Positions 12,057 through 24,300 of a stretch of 64,000 nt of DNA are shown here, piece after piece (position 1 is the stretch's first letter; every line of letters starts with the position of its first letter). Where the stretch lies: the NCBI GenBank assembly GCA_964036045.1, contig OZ038402.1, forward strand, positions 1,008,445 through 1,072,444. The letters are read 5' to 3'. Origin of the DNA: Eutreptiella sp. 'Long Island Sound 2002'. Taxonomy: Eukaryota > Euglenozoa > Euglenophyceae > Eutreptiales > Eutreptiaceae. The position numbers and the translations under genes were made by a program. The notes beneath the pieces were generated by a model. The model saw only the letters and a list, made by a program, of their open reading frames with translations. It searched no databases and had not been told where the DNA came from.

Positions 12057-12393
12057 AAATTCGACTGCCTCTGGCAAGGCACCTCGAACAGAGGCTGACA
12101 GTCAGCCAATCAGTTAGTTAGTCAGGCAAGCAGTCAGTCAGGCAGTCAGTTGGGCAAGCAGGCAGGCAGACAGGCAGGCAGAAACACACAGTTTGGCTTT
12201 TTTCAGTGGCGGACTTGGCTACAAACAGTGGGGAACTCTGAATCTACCAGAACAGTCAGTGTTGGAGTGGTAGAACACTTGGCCACCAACGTGAATGTCG
12301 GCAGTTCGATTCCCGGCTGGCGATCGCCGGCTCGGGCTGGCCGATTAATCAGCTTTGTTTTACCCGACCCTGGTTTGAATCCTTCTGGGCACA
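12057..12393 (+). mobile_element. Partial foldback element S0, interrupted by S2
   Basis: It starts with AAATTCGACTGCC...GCACCTCGAACAGAGG, a diverged version of the S-family left end. It has an expanded CAGT/CAGG tetranucleotide tract and then a tRNA-like block (TGGAGTGGTAGAA at ~12267, AGTTCGATTCCCGGC at ~12304). The right half is missing, and the next base begins a full S2 copy, which fits nesting. Confidence 0.65.
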
Positions 12394-13013
12394 AAATTCT
12401 ATTGCCTTCGGCAGTGCACCTCGAAGAGAGGCTTTCAGTCAGTTAGACAGGCCAGCAGTCAGTCAGACAGAAACACACACTTTGGGTTTGTTGTCAGTGG
12501 CAGACACGGGTCCAAGCAGTGGGGAGAACAACTGGACTCACAATCGGCAGTGGCCGAATGGTAATGCAGGCGCAGGCGGCTGCAGACATTCTGGTCGGCG
12601 GTTCGAACCCTGGTGCGGCCAATACGGCAGCGGCGCCGCCGCCGGTGTCCACCCACCAGGATTTGAACCGCCAACCGAAAAATCTGTGGCTAGGTGCGTT
12701 ACCGTTCGACCGAGGGTGAATGTGACACAAATGTGTCTCCCACTGCTTGCAGCCTTCTCAGCGAAAACTTTTGACCCCCCCCCCACCCCCACCCCCCCCC
12801 CTCAAAAAAGTGTTATCTAGTTTTAGGGGATAGAGGCCTCAGAATCAAAAAATCCATTGGGGGATGGTCTTATTGGGCAAAATAATGATTTTACAAGGGG
12901 TTGGACATCAAATATCATGCCTTGGGGTATGCTACGCTAATGACCCCAAAAAAGGTGGGTATACGACGCCCGCGCCTGCGCTTGATCTAACAACCTCTCT
13001 TCAAGGTGACTTT
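12394..13013 (+). mobile_element. Foldback/TIR element with paired tRNA-like halves, copy S2
   Basis: Same module order as at 8909-9553. Forward tRNA-like block: TGGCCGAATGGTAA (~12549) and GGTTCGAACCC (~12600). Reverse block about 12655-12715, with a degenerate B box (GGATTTGAACC on the plus strand). The right end is CCTCTCTTCAAGGTGACTTT, slightly diverged from the other copies. Confidence 0.78.
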
Positions 13014-13199
13014 GACCCCCACCCCACCACCTGTGACTTATGCATTCTTGCCAGGCTAAGATATGGACATCCGCAAAGACAACAAAGGCCTCAGACCAGT
13101 AAGGGTTGGGCGGACCTTTGTTTGCAAGGGGGGAGGCTGGGGTTGATACAGCCCTCTGGCTAGGCCCCCTCCCCCCTTCAAAAAAGGCTTAATTGATGC

Positions 13200-13460
13200 G
13201 CCCCCCAAAATCTTACTGAGACTGACCCCTGGGCCTGGAGGTGGCCCGGACCCAAAAACGGCAACAAATGAAAATGGGGTTTTTGGAATCAGCGCGTTCA
13301 GGGGTTCAGAAAAGTCATCATTTGCCGTGTATCTGGTGAAAAAAGATTGACCATTTCAATGCTCAAAAAAGTGTTCGGCGCCTTCGGTGCCAGAGTCCAT
13401 CATCACTGATTGGTGGTCCTGTGAATTGAGCCCTTTTCCCGAACCCCGAAGTGATTCTGG
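13200..13460. repeat. Dispersed repeat D, copy 1 (partner at 45333-45530)
   Basis: Shared landmarks with the second copy are GTTTTTGGAATC...GGGGTTCAGAAA, GTCATCATTTGCC, GGTGAAAAAA...TTGAC, and CGCCTTCGG followed by AATTGAGCCCTTTTCCCGAA. In both copies a CCCC...GTTTT...GGGG hairpin-like block lies downstream (13706-13750 here). No ORF is conserved between copies. Confidence 0.7.
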
Positions 13461-15378
13461 GCTATGGCATCAGTGCACAGGCGGCAAATAGCACAAAGCG
13501 CAGAAAAAGATGGGCTCGTCAGTGGCCTACAAGACCATAGGTACCTTTCTGTCACAAAGGATGAGACATAAAGATGCCAGTGGCTGGGCCACAAACAGAT
13601 GCAAAGCAGTGGGGATGCCAAACGTCGTCGCTAAGGTATAACCACTGGACCTGTAAAGTCGGCCTAAGTCTAAGTTCACATGCACACCGCAGGAAATGCT
13701 GATCCCCCCCCCCCCCGGGGCTGAGCCCCCAAGTTTTTTGGGTTCTACCGACAGTGGGTATGGGATGAATCCCACCTCTTTGTAGAAAGCGAATGTTATG
13801 AATCCCAGGGACTGGCTGAGGCCCCAGCATTATGGGCGCCCTGCGCCGCATCGTTGTGCAAAACAAATGGCCAGTCAACGCTTCGTGCACTTGTGCCTGC
13901 TGGGCAAGGCTAAGTCACTAAGTCACTCGTTAAACCGTGTATCTTGTGGCGGCCCATTGCCGCCGTTGTAGAGCCACGGATACAACGCTTTTTCCTGCGC
14001 GCAGCCGCGAAATCATAGCATCCTTCCTGATTTTGCGAATCTCAGACCTCCAGCCATGGATCCATGGACTATCGGAGTGGAGTAATGGGCGAATGCGACT
14101 GCTCTGGACACTTCAACAACATCACCCCCCAGTCAATCATGTCTCATTTGTCAGAGTCAGTAAAATGGTTGTTACAGAAACGACGATGGAACACACAACA
14201 ATTAGTGTGGAGCATTCGCCGCGACAACAAATCACTGGGCAGGGTAGGAATGGGCACATCCTCCAGGTTCTTCCATTTGATGCACCAAGATCCCGAAAAC
14301 CTCGTTTAGTTTTCACTACTAACAGACACATATACACAGGCCGCAGGGCGAGTGTGGTCACGCTTTTGTATGTGTTGTCACAGGGTGGGGAGGCAATGCC
14401 AGTCATCCTGTGGCAGTGCCCTGGACAACATCGATTTCGAAAAACGGTCCTGCCTGCACCTTGAGTGTGGCAGCCAAGCGGCTGAGACTTTGAATGGCCC
14501 GAACACCCCCCCCAAGTTTTCGGGGGCTCTATCGACCCCCCCTCCCTCATATGCGAAAACCCGACTTCTCAGGCGTACAACTCAGCGCACACGGGCGCGT
14601 AACTTCTGTGTGCCATTTCGTCTTTGCAGGTTCACCCCAGGGGGCCCTATACATGTAGGCCGTTGTTCCCTTCGCCATGCGGCGTGGCTGGTGATGTCGT
14701 GCTCCTGGTGTCTTCGCCACTAGGGCTGAATAGTTTTGTCCGATACCACTGGATTGCCCTTGGCTCCTCCATCAATTCCCATCCACTTGCTTGCACCCTT
14801 CCCTTGTTGTCTGCCCGTCCTGAGCGGCGCACTTGCCGTCTGGCCCGTCTCTTCCCTCCTGCCACGAACCAACCTCCTGGCTCTGGGGCATTCCACGTTG
14901 GCCAATTTTCGCGAGTCTCACGTGCTGCTTCCGCAATGACTCGGCCCTCCTTCGGGGTCTTTGGCTGAGCGCCCGTAGGCGGTGGGATGCTGAGGTGGTA
15001 CGTCGCAGATGGACGCACGAATGGCGTGCCTCCTCCCAGTTGGGCCATACTGCAAATGATTTCTGAGTGGCATTGTGCATAACGAAGCCCGAGTCCCTCT
15101 CAAACCGTCGGCGGCAGTGTGTGTGCAAATGCGGAAGAGCAGAGGGTTGGGCAGAGGGAGGTGCAGATGACATGCACAAGCCCCAGCGTCCATGCATGAC
15201 CTGCTTTTTTGTGTGCGGTGGTGTTCTCGCGATTTGTGTGCTTGTTCCACACCAATCACAATTCTGAACAGGAGAGGGTGAGCACAATACACAGCAAAAA
15301 GATGAGCGGTACCAACGAAGATAAAGGAGGGCGGTTGACAGAGAGGCTATTTCCAAGGAGTTAGGGTTGAGGGGGTGG
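13461..15378. other. No confident gene; weak minus-strand coding potential 14650-15050
   Basis: Two overlapping minus-strand frames (14647-15048 and 14772-15491) are open for more than 130 codons. The second runs into the tandem array, which argues against a conserved gene. The peptide near 14880-14980 is charged and R/E-rich, but no family was recognised. Confidence 0.3.
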
Positions 15379-18300
15379 AGATTGTCAACAGCGAGGCCAG
15401 GGCTGGTGTAGGGGCGGGGGAGGGGGGGGCTGGCGGGGCAACATTTACCTTTGTTCAAGGAGTCTGTTCCTCCGGGGCTGGGGTTCAACACCCGTCAACA
15501 AAATGTCCCTCAGACTGATCATCACAACACAGTGCGATTTGGAAATACAGATTTCGAGGAAGAAAACGTTGCAATAATCTACTGTTTTAGGGATTGCATT
15601 GCCCAGGGCATCACCCATTTGCAGACGGCTCCTCATCATTCCCATGCCCCTCTGCACAAAATTGCATCCGTTCGACTAACCACAGAGCCCTGCCCTGCCC
15701 TGCCCTGCTCTGCCCATTCATGTAGCTGCTGCTTGTAACCAGGCACCCCATCTCACACCATCATCGTGCCTTCCGAAATATAATCACCGCACAACAGAGC
15801 AGTACCCGAATGCACATGCAATACATCGCATGCAGCGCACCGCAACAGAACAAATGCCCACACCACTTGTCCTCCGAATACCCGCCCCATGCTTCCCATC
15901 TGTCCATGATCCGCCAACCACATATCTCAGCCACCAACGCCTGGTCTGAAACTGAAATCCTGAAAACCCACAATATTGCAACCACCGCAGCCAGAGCAGG
16001 GCAAAAGCGCATTTCACATACTGCCTGTGGTGATCATCGTGATTCCCCATGTATGAGAGACAACGAAGACGGCGTAAACAAAACGTCCACATTGCACGAC
16101 AAGACACATAAAACGAAACGGTTCCCAAACTCGCAAACATTTTGTCAACAGCGAGGCTGGGGCTGGCCCGAAGTGGGGGGGGGGGGGGCGGGGCAACATT
16201 TCCCTTTGTTCACTGAGTCTTTTCCTCCGGCACAGTTCTTCGTCAGACGGAGGGTGGGGCTCGGGTTCAACACCCGTCAACAAAATGTCCCTCAAACTGA
16301 TCATCACGACACAGTGCAATTTGGAAATACAGATTTCGAGGAAGAAAACGTTGCAATAATCTACTGTTTTAGGGATTGCATTGCCCAGGGCATCACCCAT
16401 TTGCAGACGGCTCCTCATCATTCCCATGCCCCTCTGCACAAAATTGCATCCGTTCGACTAACCACAGAGCCCTGCCCTGCCCTGCCCTGCTCTGCCCATT
16501 CATGTAGCTGCTGCTTGTAACCAGGCACCCCATCTCACACCATCATCGTGCCTTCCGAAATATAATCACCGCACAACAGAGCAGTACCCGAATGCACATG
16601 CAATACATCGCATGCAGCGCACCGCAACAGAACAAATGCCCACACCACTTGTCCTCCGAATACCCGCCCCATGCTTCCCATCTGTCCATGATCCGCCAAC
16701 CACATATCTCAGCCACCAACGCCTGGTCTGAAACTGAAATCCTGAAAACCCACAATATTGCAACCACCGCAGCCAGAGCAGGGCAAAAGCGCATTTCACA
16801 TACTGCCTGTGGTGATCATCGTGATTCCCCATGTATGAGAGACAACGAAGACGGCGTAAACAAAACGTCCACATTGCACGACAAGACACATAAAACGAAA
16901 CGGTTCCCAAACTCGCAAACATTTTGTCAACAGCGAGGCTGGGGCTGGCCCGAAGTGGGGGGGGGGGGGGCGGGGCAACATTTCCCTTTGTTCACTGAGT
17001 CTTTTCCTCCGGCACAGTTCTTCGTCAGACGGAGGGTGGGGCTCGGGTTCAACACCCGTCAACAAAATGTCCCTCAAACTGATCATCACGACACAGTGCA
17101 ATTTGGAAATACAGATTTCGAGGAAGAAAACGTTGCAATAATCTACTGTTTTAGGGATTGCATTGCCCAGGGCATCACCCATTTGCAGACGGCTCCTCAT
17201 CATTCCCATGCCCCTCTGCACAAAATTGCATCCGTTCGACTAACCACAGAGCCCTGCCCTGCCCTGCCCTGCTCTGCCCATTCATGTAGCTGCTGCTTGT
17301 AACCAGGCACCCCATCTCACACCATCATCGTGCCTTCCGAAATATAATCACCGCACAACAGAGCAGTACCCGAATGCACATGCAATACATCGCATGCAGC
17401 GCACCGCAACAGAACAAATGCCCACACCACTTGTCCTCCGAATACCCGCCCCATGCTTCCCATCTGTCCATGATCCGCCAACCACATATCTCAGCCACCA
17501 ACGCCTGGTCTGAAACTGAAATCCTGAAAACCCACAATATTGCAACCACCGCAGCCAGAGCAGGGCAAAAGCGCATTTCACATACTGCCTGTGGTGATCA
17601 TCGTGATTCCCCATGTATGAGAGACAACGAAGACGGCGTAAACAAAACGTCCACATTGCACGACAAGACACATAAAACGAAACGGTTCCCAAACTCGCAA
17701 ACATTTTGTCAACAGCGAGGCTGGGGCTGGCCCGAAGTGGGGGGGGGGGGGGCGGGGCAACATTTCCCTTTGTTCACTGAGTCTTTTCCTCCGGCACAGT
17801 TCTTCGTCAGACGGAGGGTGGGGCTCGGGTTCAACACCCGTCAACAAAATGTCCCTCAAACTGATCATCACGACACAGTGCAATTTGGAAATACAGATTT
17901 CGAGGAAGAAAACGTTGCAATAATCTACTGTTTTAGGGATTGCATTGCCCAGGGCATCACCCATTTGCAGACGGCTCCTCATCATTCCCATGCCCCTCTG
18001 CACAAAATTGCATCCGTTCGACTAACCACAGAGCCCTGCCCTGCCCTGCCCTGCTCTGCCCATTCATGTAGCTGCTGCTTGTAACCAGGCACCCCATCTC
18101 ACACCATCATCGTGCCTTCCGAAATATAATCACCGCACAACAGAGCAGTACCCGAATGCACATGCAATACATTGCATGCAGCGCACCGCAACAGAACAAA
18201 TGCCCACACCACTTGTCCTCCGAATACCCGCCCCATGCTTCCCATCTGTCCATGATCCGCCAACCACACATCTCAGCCACCAACGCCTGGTCTGACACTG

Positions 18301-21300
18301 AAATCCTGAAAACCCACAATATTGCAACCACCGCAGCCAGAGCAGGGCAAAAGCGCATTTCACATACGTACTGTGGTGATCATCGTGATTCCCCATGTAT
18401 GAGAGAAAACGAAGACGGCGTAAACAAAACGTCCACATTGCACGACAAGACACATAAAACGAAACGGTTCCCAAACTCGCAAACATTTTGTCAACAGCGA
18501 GGCTGGGGCTGGACGAAGGGGGGAGGGGGGAGGGTGGCGGGGCAACATTTACCTTTGTTCACGGAGCCTTTTCCTCCGGCACAGTTCTTCGGCAGACGGA
18601 GGGTGGGGCTCGGGTTCAACACCCGTCAACAAAATGTCCCTCAAACTGATCATCACGACACAGTGCAATTTGGAAATACAGATTTCGAGGAAGAAAACGT
18701 TGCAATAATCTACTGTTTTAGGGATTGCATTGCCCAGGGCATCACCCATTTGCAGACGGCTCCTCATCATTCCCATGCCCCTCTGCACAAAATTGCATCC
18801 GTTCGACTAACCACAGAGCCCTGCCCCGCCCTGCCCTGCTCTGCCCATTCATGTAGCTGCTGCTTGTAACCAGGCACCCCATCTCACACCATCATCGTGC
18901 CTTCCGAAATATAATCACCGCACAACAGAGCAGTACCCGAATGCACATGCAATACATCGCATGCAGCGCACCGCAACAGAACAAATGCCCACACCACTTG
19001 TCCTCCGAATACCCGCCCCATGCTTCCCATCTGTCCATGATCCGCCAACCACACATCTCAGCCACCAACGCCTGGTCTGAAACTGAAATCCTGAAAACCC
19101 ACAATATTGCAACCACCGCAGCCAGAGCAGGGCAAAAGCGCATCTCACATACGTTCTGTGGTGATCATCGTGATTCCCCATGTATGAGAGAAAACGAAGA
19201 CGGCGTAAACAAAACGTCCACATTGCACGACAAGACACATAAAACGAAACGGTTCCCAAACTCGCAAACATTTTGTCAACAGCGAGGCTGGGGCTGGCCG
19301 AAGGGGGAGGGGGGAGGGTGGCGGGGCAACGTTTACCTTTGTTCACTGAGTCTTTTCCTCCGGCACAGTTCTTCGTCAGACGGAGGGTGGGGCTCGGGTT
19401 CAACACCCGTCAACAAAATGTCCCTCAGACTGATCATCACAACACAGTGCGATTTGGAAATACAGATTTCGAGGAAGAAAACGTTGCAATAATCTACTGT
19501 TTTAGGGATTGCATTGCCCAGGGCATCACCCATTTGCAGACGGCTCCTCATCATTCCCATGCCCCTCTGCACAAAATTGCATCCGTTCGACTAACCACAG
19601 AGCCCTGCCCTGCCCTGCCCTGCTCTGCCCATTCATGTAGCTGCTGCTTGTAACCAGGCACCCCATCTCACACCATCATCGTGCCTTCCGAAATATAATC
19701 ACCGCACAACAGAGCAGTACCCGAATGCACATGCAATACATCGCATGCAGCGCACCGCAACAGAACAAATGCCCACACCACTTGTCCTCCGAATACCCGC
19801 CCCATGCTTCCCATCTGTCCATGATCCGCCAACCACACATCTCAGCCACCAACGCCTGGTCTGACACTGAAATCCTGAAAACCCACAATATTGCAACCAC
19901 CGCAGCCAGAGCAGGGCAAAAGCGCGTTTCACATACGTACTGTGGTGATCATCGTGATTCCCCATGTATGAGAGACAACGAAGACGGCGTAAACAAAACG
20001 TCCACATTGCACGACAAGACACATAAAACGAAACGGTTCCCAAACTCGCAAACATTTTGTCAACAGCGAGGCTGGGGCTGGCCGAAGGGGGGGGGGGGCG
20101 GGGCAACATTTCCCTTTGTTCACTGAGTCTTTTCCTCCGGCACAGTTCTTCGTCAGACGGAGGGTGGGGCTCGGGTTCAACACCCGTCAACAAAATGTCC
20201 CTCAAACTGATCATCACGACACAGTGCAATTTGGAAATACAGATTTCGAGGAAGAAAACGTTGCAATAATCTACTGTTTTAGGGATTGCATTGCCCAGGG
20301 CATCACCCATTTGCAGACGGCTCCTCATCATTCCCATGCCCCTCTGCACAAAATTGCATCCGTTCGACTAACCACAGAGCCCTGCCCTGCCCTGCCCTGC
20401 TCTGCCCATTCATGTAGCTGCTGCTTGTAACCAGGCACCCCATCTCACACCATCATCGTGCCTTCCGAAATATAATCACCGCACAACAGAGCAGTACCCG
20501 AATGCACATGCAATACATCGCATGCAGCGCACCGCAACAGAACAAATGCCCACACCACTTGTCCTCCGAATACCCGCCCCATGCTTCCCATCTGTCCATG
20601 ATCCGCCAACCACACATCTCAGCCACCAACGCCTGGTCTGACACTGAAATCCTGAAAACCCACAATATTGCAACCACCGCAGCCAGAGCAGGGCAAAAGC
20701 GCGTTTCACATACTTTCTGTGGTGATCATCGTGATTCCCCATGTATGAGAGACAACGAAGACGGCGTAAACAAAACGTCCACATTGCACGACAAGACACA
20801 TAAAACGAAACGGTTCCCAAACTCGCAAACATTTTGTCAACAGCGAGGCTGGGGCTGGCCGAAGGGGAGGGGGGAGGGGGGCGGGGCAACGTTTACCTTT
20901 GTTCACTGAGTCTTTTCCTCCGGCACAGTTCTTCGTCAGACGGAGGGTGGGGCTCGGGTTCAACACCCGTCAACAAAATGTCCCTCAAACTGATCATCAC
21001 GACACAGTGCGATTTGGAAATACAGATTTCGAGGAAGAAAACGTTGCAATAATCTACTGTTTTAGGGATTGCATTGCCCAGGGCATCACCCATTTGCAGA
21101 CGGCTCCTCATCATTCCCATGCCCCTCTGCACAAAATTGCATCCGTTCGACTAACCACAGAGCCCTGCCCCGCCCTGCCCTGCTCTGCCCATTCATGTAG
21201 CTGCTGCTTGTAACCAGGCACCCCATCTCACACCATCATCGTGCCTTCCGAAATATAATCACCGCACAACAGAGCAGTACCCGAATGCACATGCAATACA

Positions 21301-24300
21301 TCGCATGCAGCGCACCGCAACAGAACAAATGCCCACACCACTTGTCCTCCGAATACCCGCCCCATGCTTCCCATCTGTCCATGATCCGCCAACCACACAT
21401 CTCAGCCACCAACGCCTGGTCTGACACTGAAATCCTGAAAACCCACAATATTGCAACCACCGCAGCCAGAGCAGGGCAAAAGCGCATCTCACATACCAAC
21501 TGTGGTGATCATCGTGATTCCCCATGTATGAGAGAAAACGAAGACGGCGTAAACAAAACGTCCACATTGCACGACAAGACACATAAAACGAAACGGTTCC
21601 CAAACTCGCAAACATTTTGTCAACAGCGAGGCTGGGGCTGGCCGAAGGGGGGAGGGGGGAGGGTGGCGGGGCAACGTTTACCTTTGTTCACCGAGCCTTT
21701 TCCTCCGGCACAGTTCTTCGTCAGACGGAGGGTGGGGCTCGGGTTCAACACCCGTCAACAAAATGTCCCTCAAACTGATCATCACGACACAGTGCGATTT
21801 GGAAATACAGATTTCGAGGAAGAAAACGTTGCAATAATCTACTGTTTTAGGGATTGCATTGCCCAGGGCATCACCCATTTGCAGACGGCTCCTCATCATT
21901 CCCATGCCCCTCTGCACAAAATTGCATCCGTTCGACTAACCACAGAGCCCTGCCCCGCCCTGCCCTGCTCTGCCCATTCATGTAGCTGCTGGTTGTAACC
22001 AGGCACCCCATCTCACACCATCATCGTGCCTTCCGAAATATAATCACCGCACAACAGAGCAGTACCCGAATGCACATGCAATACATCGCATGCAGCGCAC
22101 CGCAACAGAACAAATGCCCACACCACTTGTCCTCCGAATACCCGCCCCATGCTTCCCATCTGTCCATGATCCGCCAACCACACATCTCAGCCACCAATGC
22201 CTGGTCTGACACTGAAATCCTGAAAACCCACAATATTGCAACCACCGCAGCCAGAGCAGGGCAAAAGCGCATTTCACATACTGCCTGTGGTGATCATCGT
22301 GATTCCCCATGTATGAGAGAAAACGAAGACGGCGTAAACAAAACGTCCACATTGCACGACAAGACACATAAAACGAAACGGTTCCCAAACTCGCAAACAT
22401 TTTGTCAACAGCGAGGCTGGGGCTGGCCCGAAGTGGGGGGGGGGGAGGGTGGCGGGGCAACGTTTACCTTTGTTCACTGAGTCTTTTCCTCCGGCACAGT
22501 TCTTCGTCAGACGGAGGGTGGGGCTCGGGTTCAACACCCGTCAACAAAATGTCCCTCAAACTGATCATCACGACACAGTGCGATTTGGAAATACAGATTT
22601 CGAGGAAGAAAACGTTGCAATAATCTACTGTTTTAGGGATTGCATTGCCCAGGGCATCACCCATTTGCAGACGGCTCCTCATCATTCCTATGCCCCTCTG
22701 CACAAAATTGCATCCGTTCGACTAACCACAGAGCCCTGCCCTGCCCTGCCCTGCTCTGCCCATTCATGTAGCTGCTGGTTGTAACCAGGCACCCCATCTC
22801 ACACCATCATCGTGCCTTCCGAAATATAATCACCGCACAACAGAGCAGTACCCGAATGCACATGCAATACATCGCATGCAGCGCACCGCAACAGAACAAA
22901 TGCCCACACCACTTGTCCTCCGAATACCCGCCCCATGCTTCCCATCTGTCCATGATCCGCCAACCACACATCTCAGCCACCAACGCCTGGTCTGACACTG
23001 AAATCCTGAAAACCCACAATATTGCAACCACCGCAGCCAGAGCAGGGCAAAAGCGCATCTCACATACCAACTGTGGTGATCATCGTGATTCCCCATGTAT
23101 GAGAGAAAACGAAGACGGCGTAAACAAAACGTCCACATTGCACGACAAGACACATAAAACGAAACGGTTCCCAAACTCGCAAACATTTTGTCAACAGCGA
23201 GGCTGGGGCTGGCCCGAAGTGGGGGGGGGGGGGTGGCGGGGCAACGTTTACCTTTGTTCACTGAGTCTTTTCCTCCGGCACAGTTCTTCGTCAGACGGAG
23301 GGTGGGGCTCGGGTTCAACACCCGTCAACAAAATGTCCCTCAAACTGATCATCACGACACAGTGCGATTTGGAAATACAGATTTCGAGGAAGAAAACGTT
23401 GCAATAATCTACTGTTTTAGGGATTGCATTGCCCAGGGCATCACCCATTTGCAGACGGCTCCTCATCATTCCTATGCCCCTCTGCACAAAATTGCATCCG
23501 TTCGACTAACCACAGAGCCCTGCCCTGCCCTGCCCTGCTCTGCCCATTCATGTAGCTGCTGGTTGTAACCAGGCACCCCATCTCACACCATCATCGTGCC
23601 TTCCGAAATACAATCACCGCACAACAGAGCAGTACCCGAATGCACATGCAATACATCGCATGCAGCGCACCGCAACAGAACAAATGCCCACACCACTTGT
23701 CCTCCGAATACCCGCCCCATGCTTCCCATCTGTCCATGATCCGCCAACCACACATCTCAGCCACCAACGCCTGGTCTGACACTGAAATCCTGAAAACCCA
23801 CAATATTGCAACCACCGCAGCCAGAGCAGGGCAAAAGCGCATCTCACATACGTTCTGTGGTGATCATCGTGATTCCCCATGTATGAGAGAAAACGAAGAC
23901 GGCGTAAACAAAACGTCCACATTGCACGACAGGACACATAAAACGAAACGGTTCCCAAACTCGCAAACATTTTGTCAACAGCGAGGCTGGGGCTGGCCAG
24001 AAGTGGGGGGGGGGGGTGGCGGGGCAACATTTCCCTTTGTTCACTGAGTCTTTTCCTCCGGCACAGTTCTTCGTCAGACGGAGGGTGGGGCTCGGGTTCA
24101 ACACCCGTCAACAAAATGTCCCTCAAACTGATCATCACGACACAGTGCAATTTGGAAATACAGATTTCGAGGAAGAAAACGTTGCAATAATCTACTGTTT
24201 TAGGGATTGCATTGCCCAGGGCATCACCCATTTGCAGACGGCTCCTCATCATTCCCATGCCCCTCTGCACAAAATTGCATCCGTTCGACTAACCACAGAG

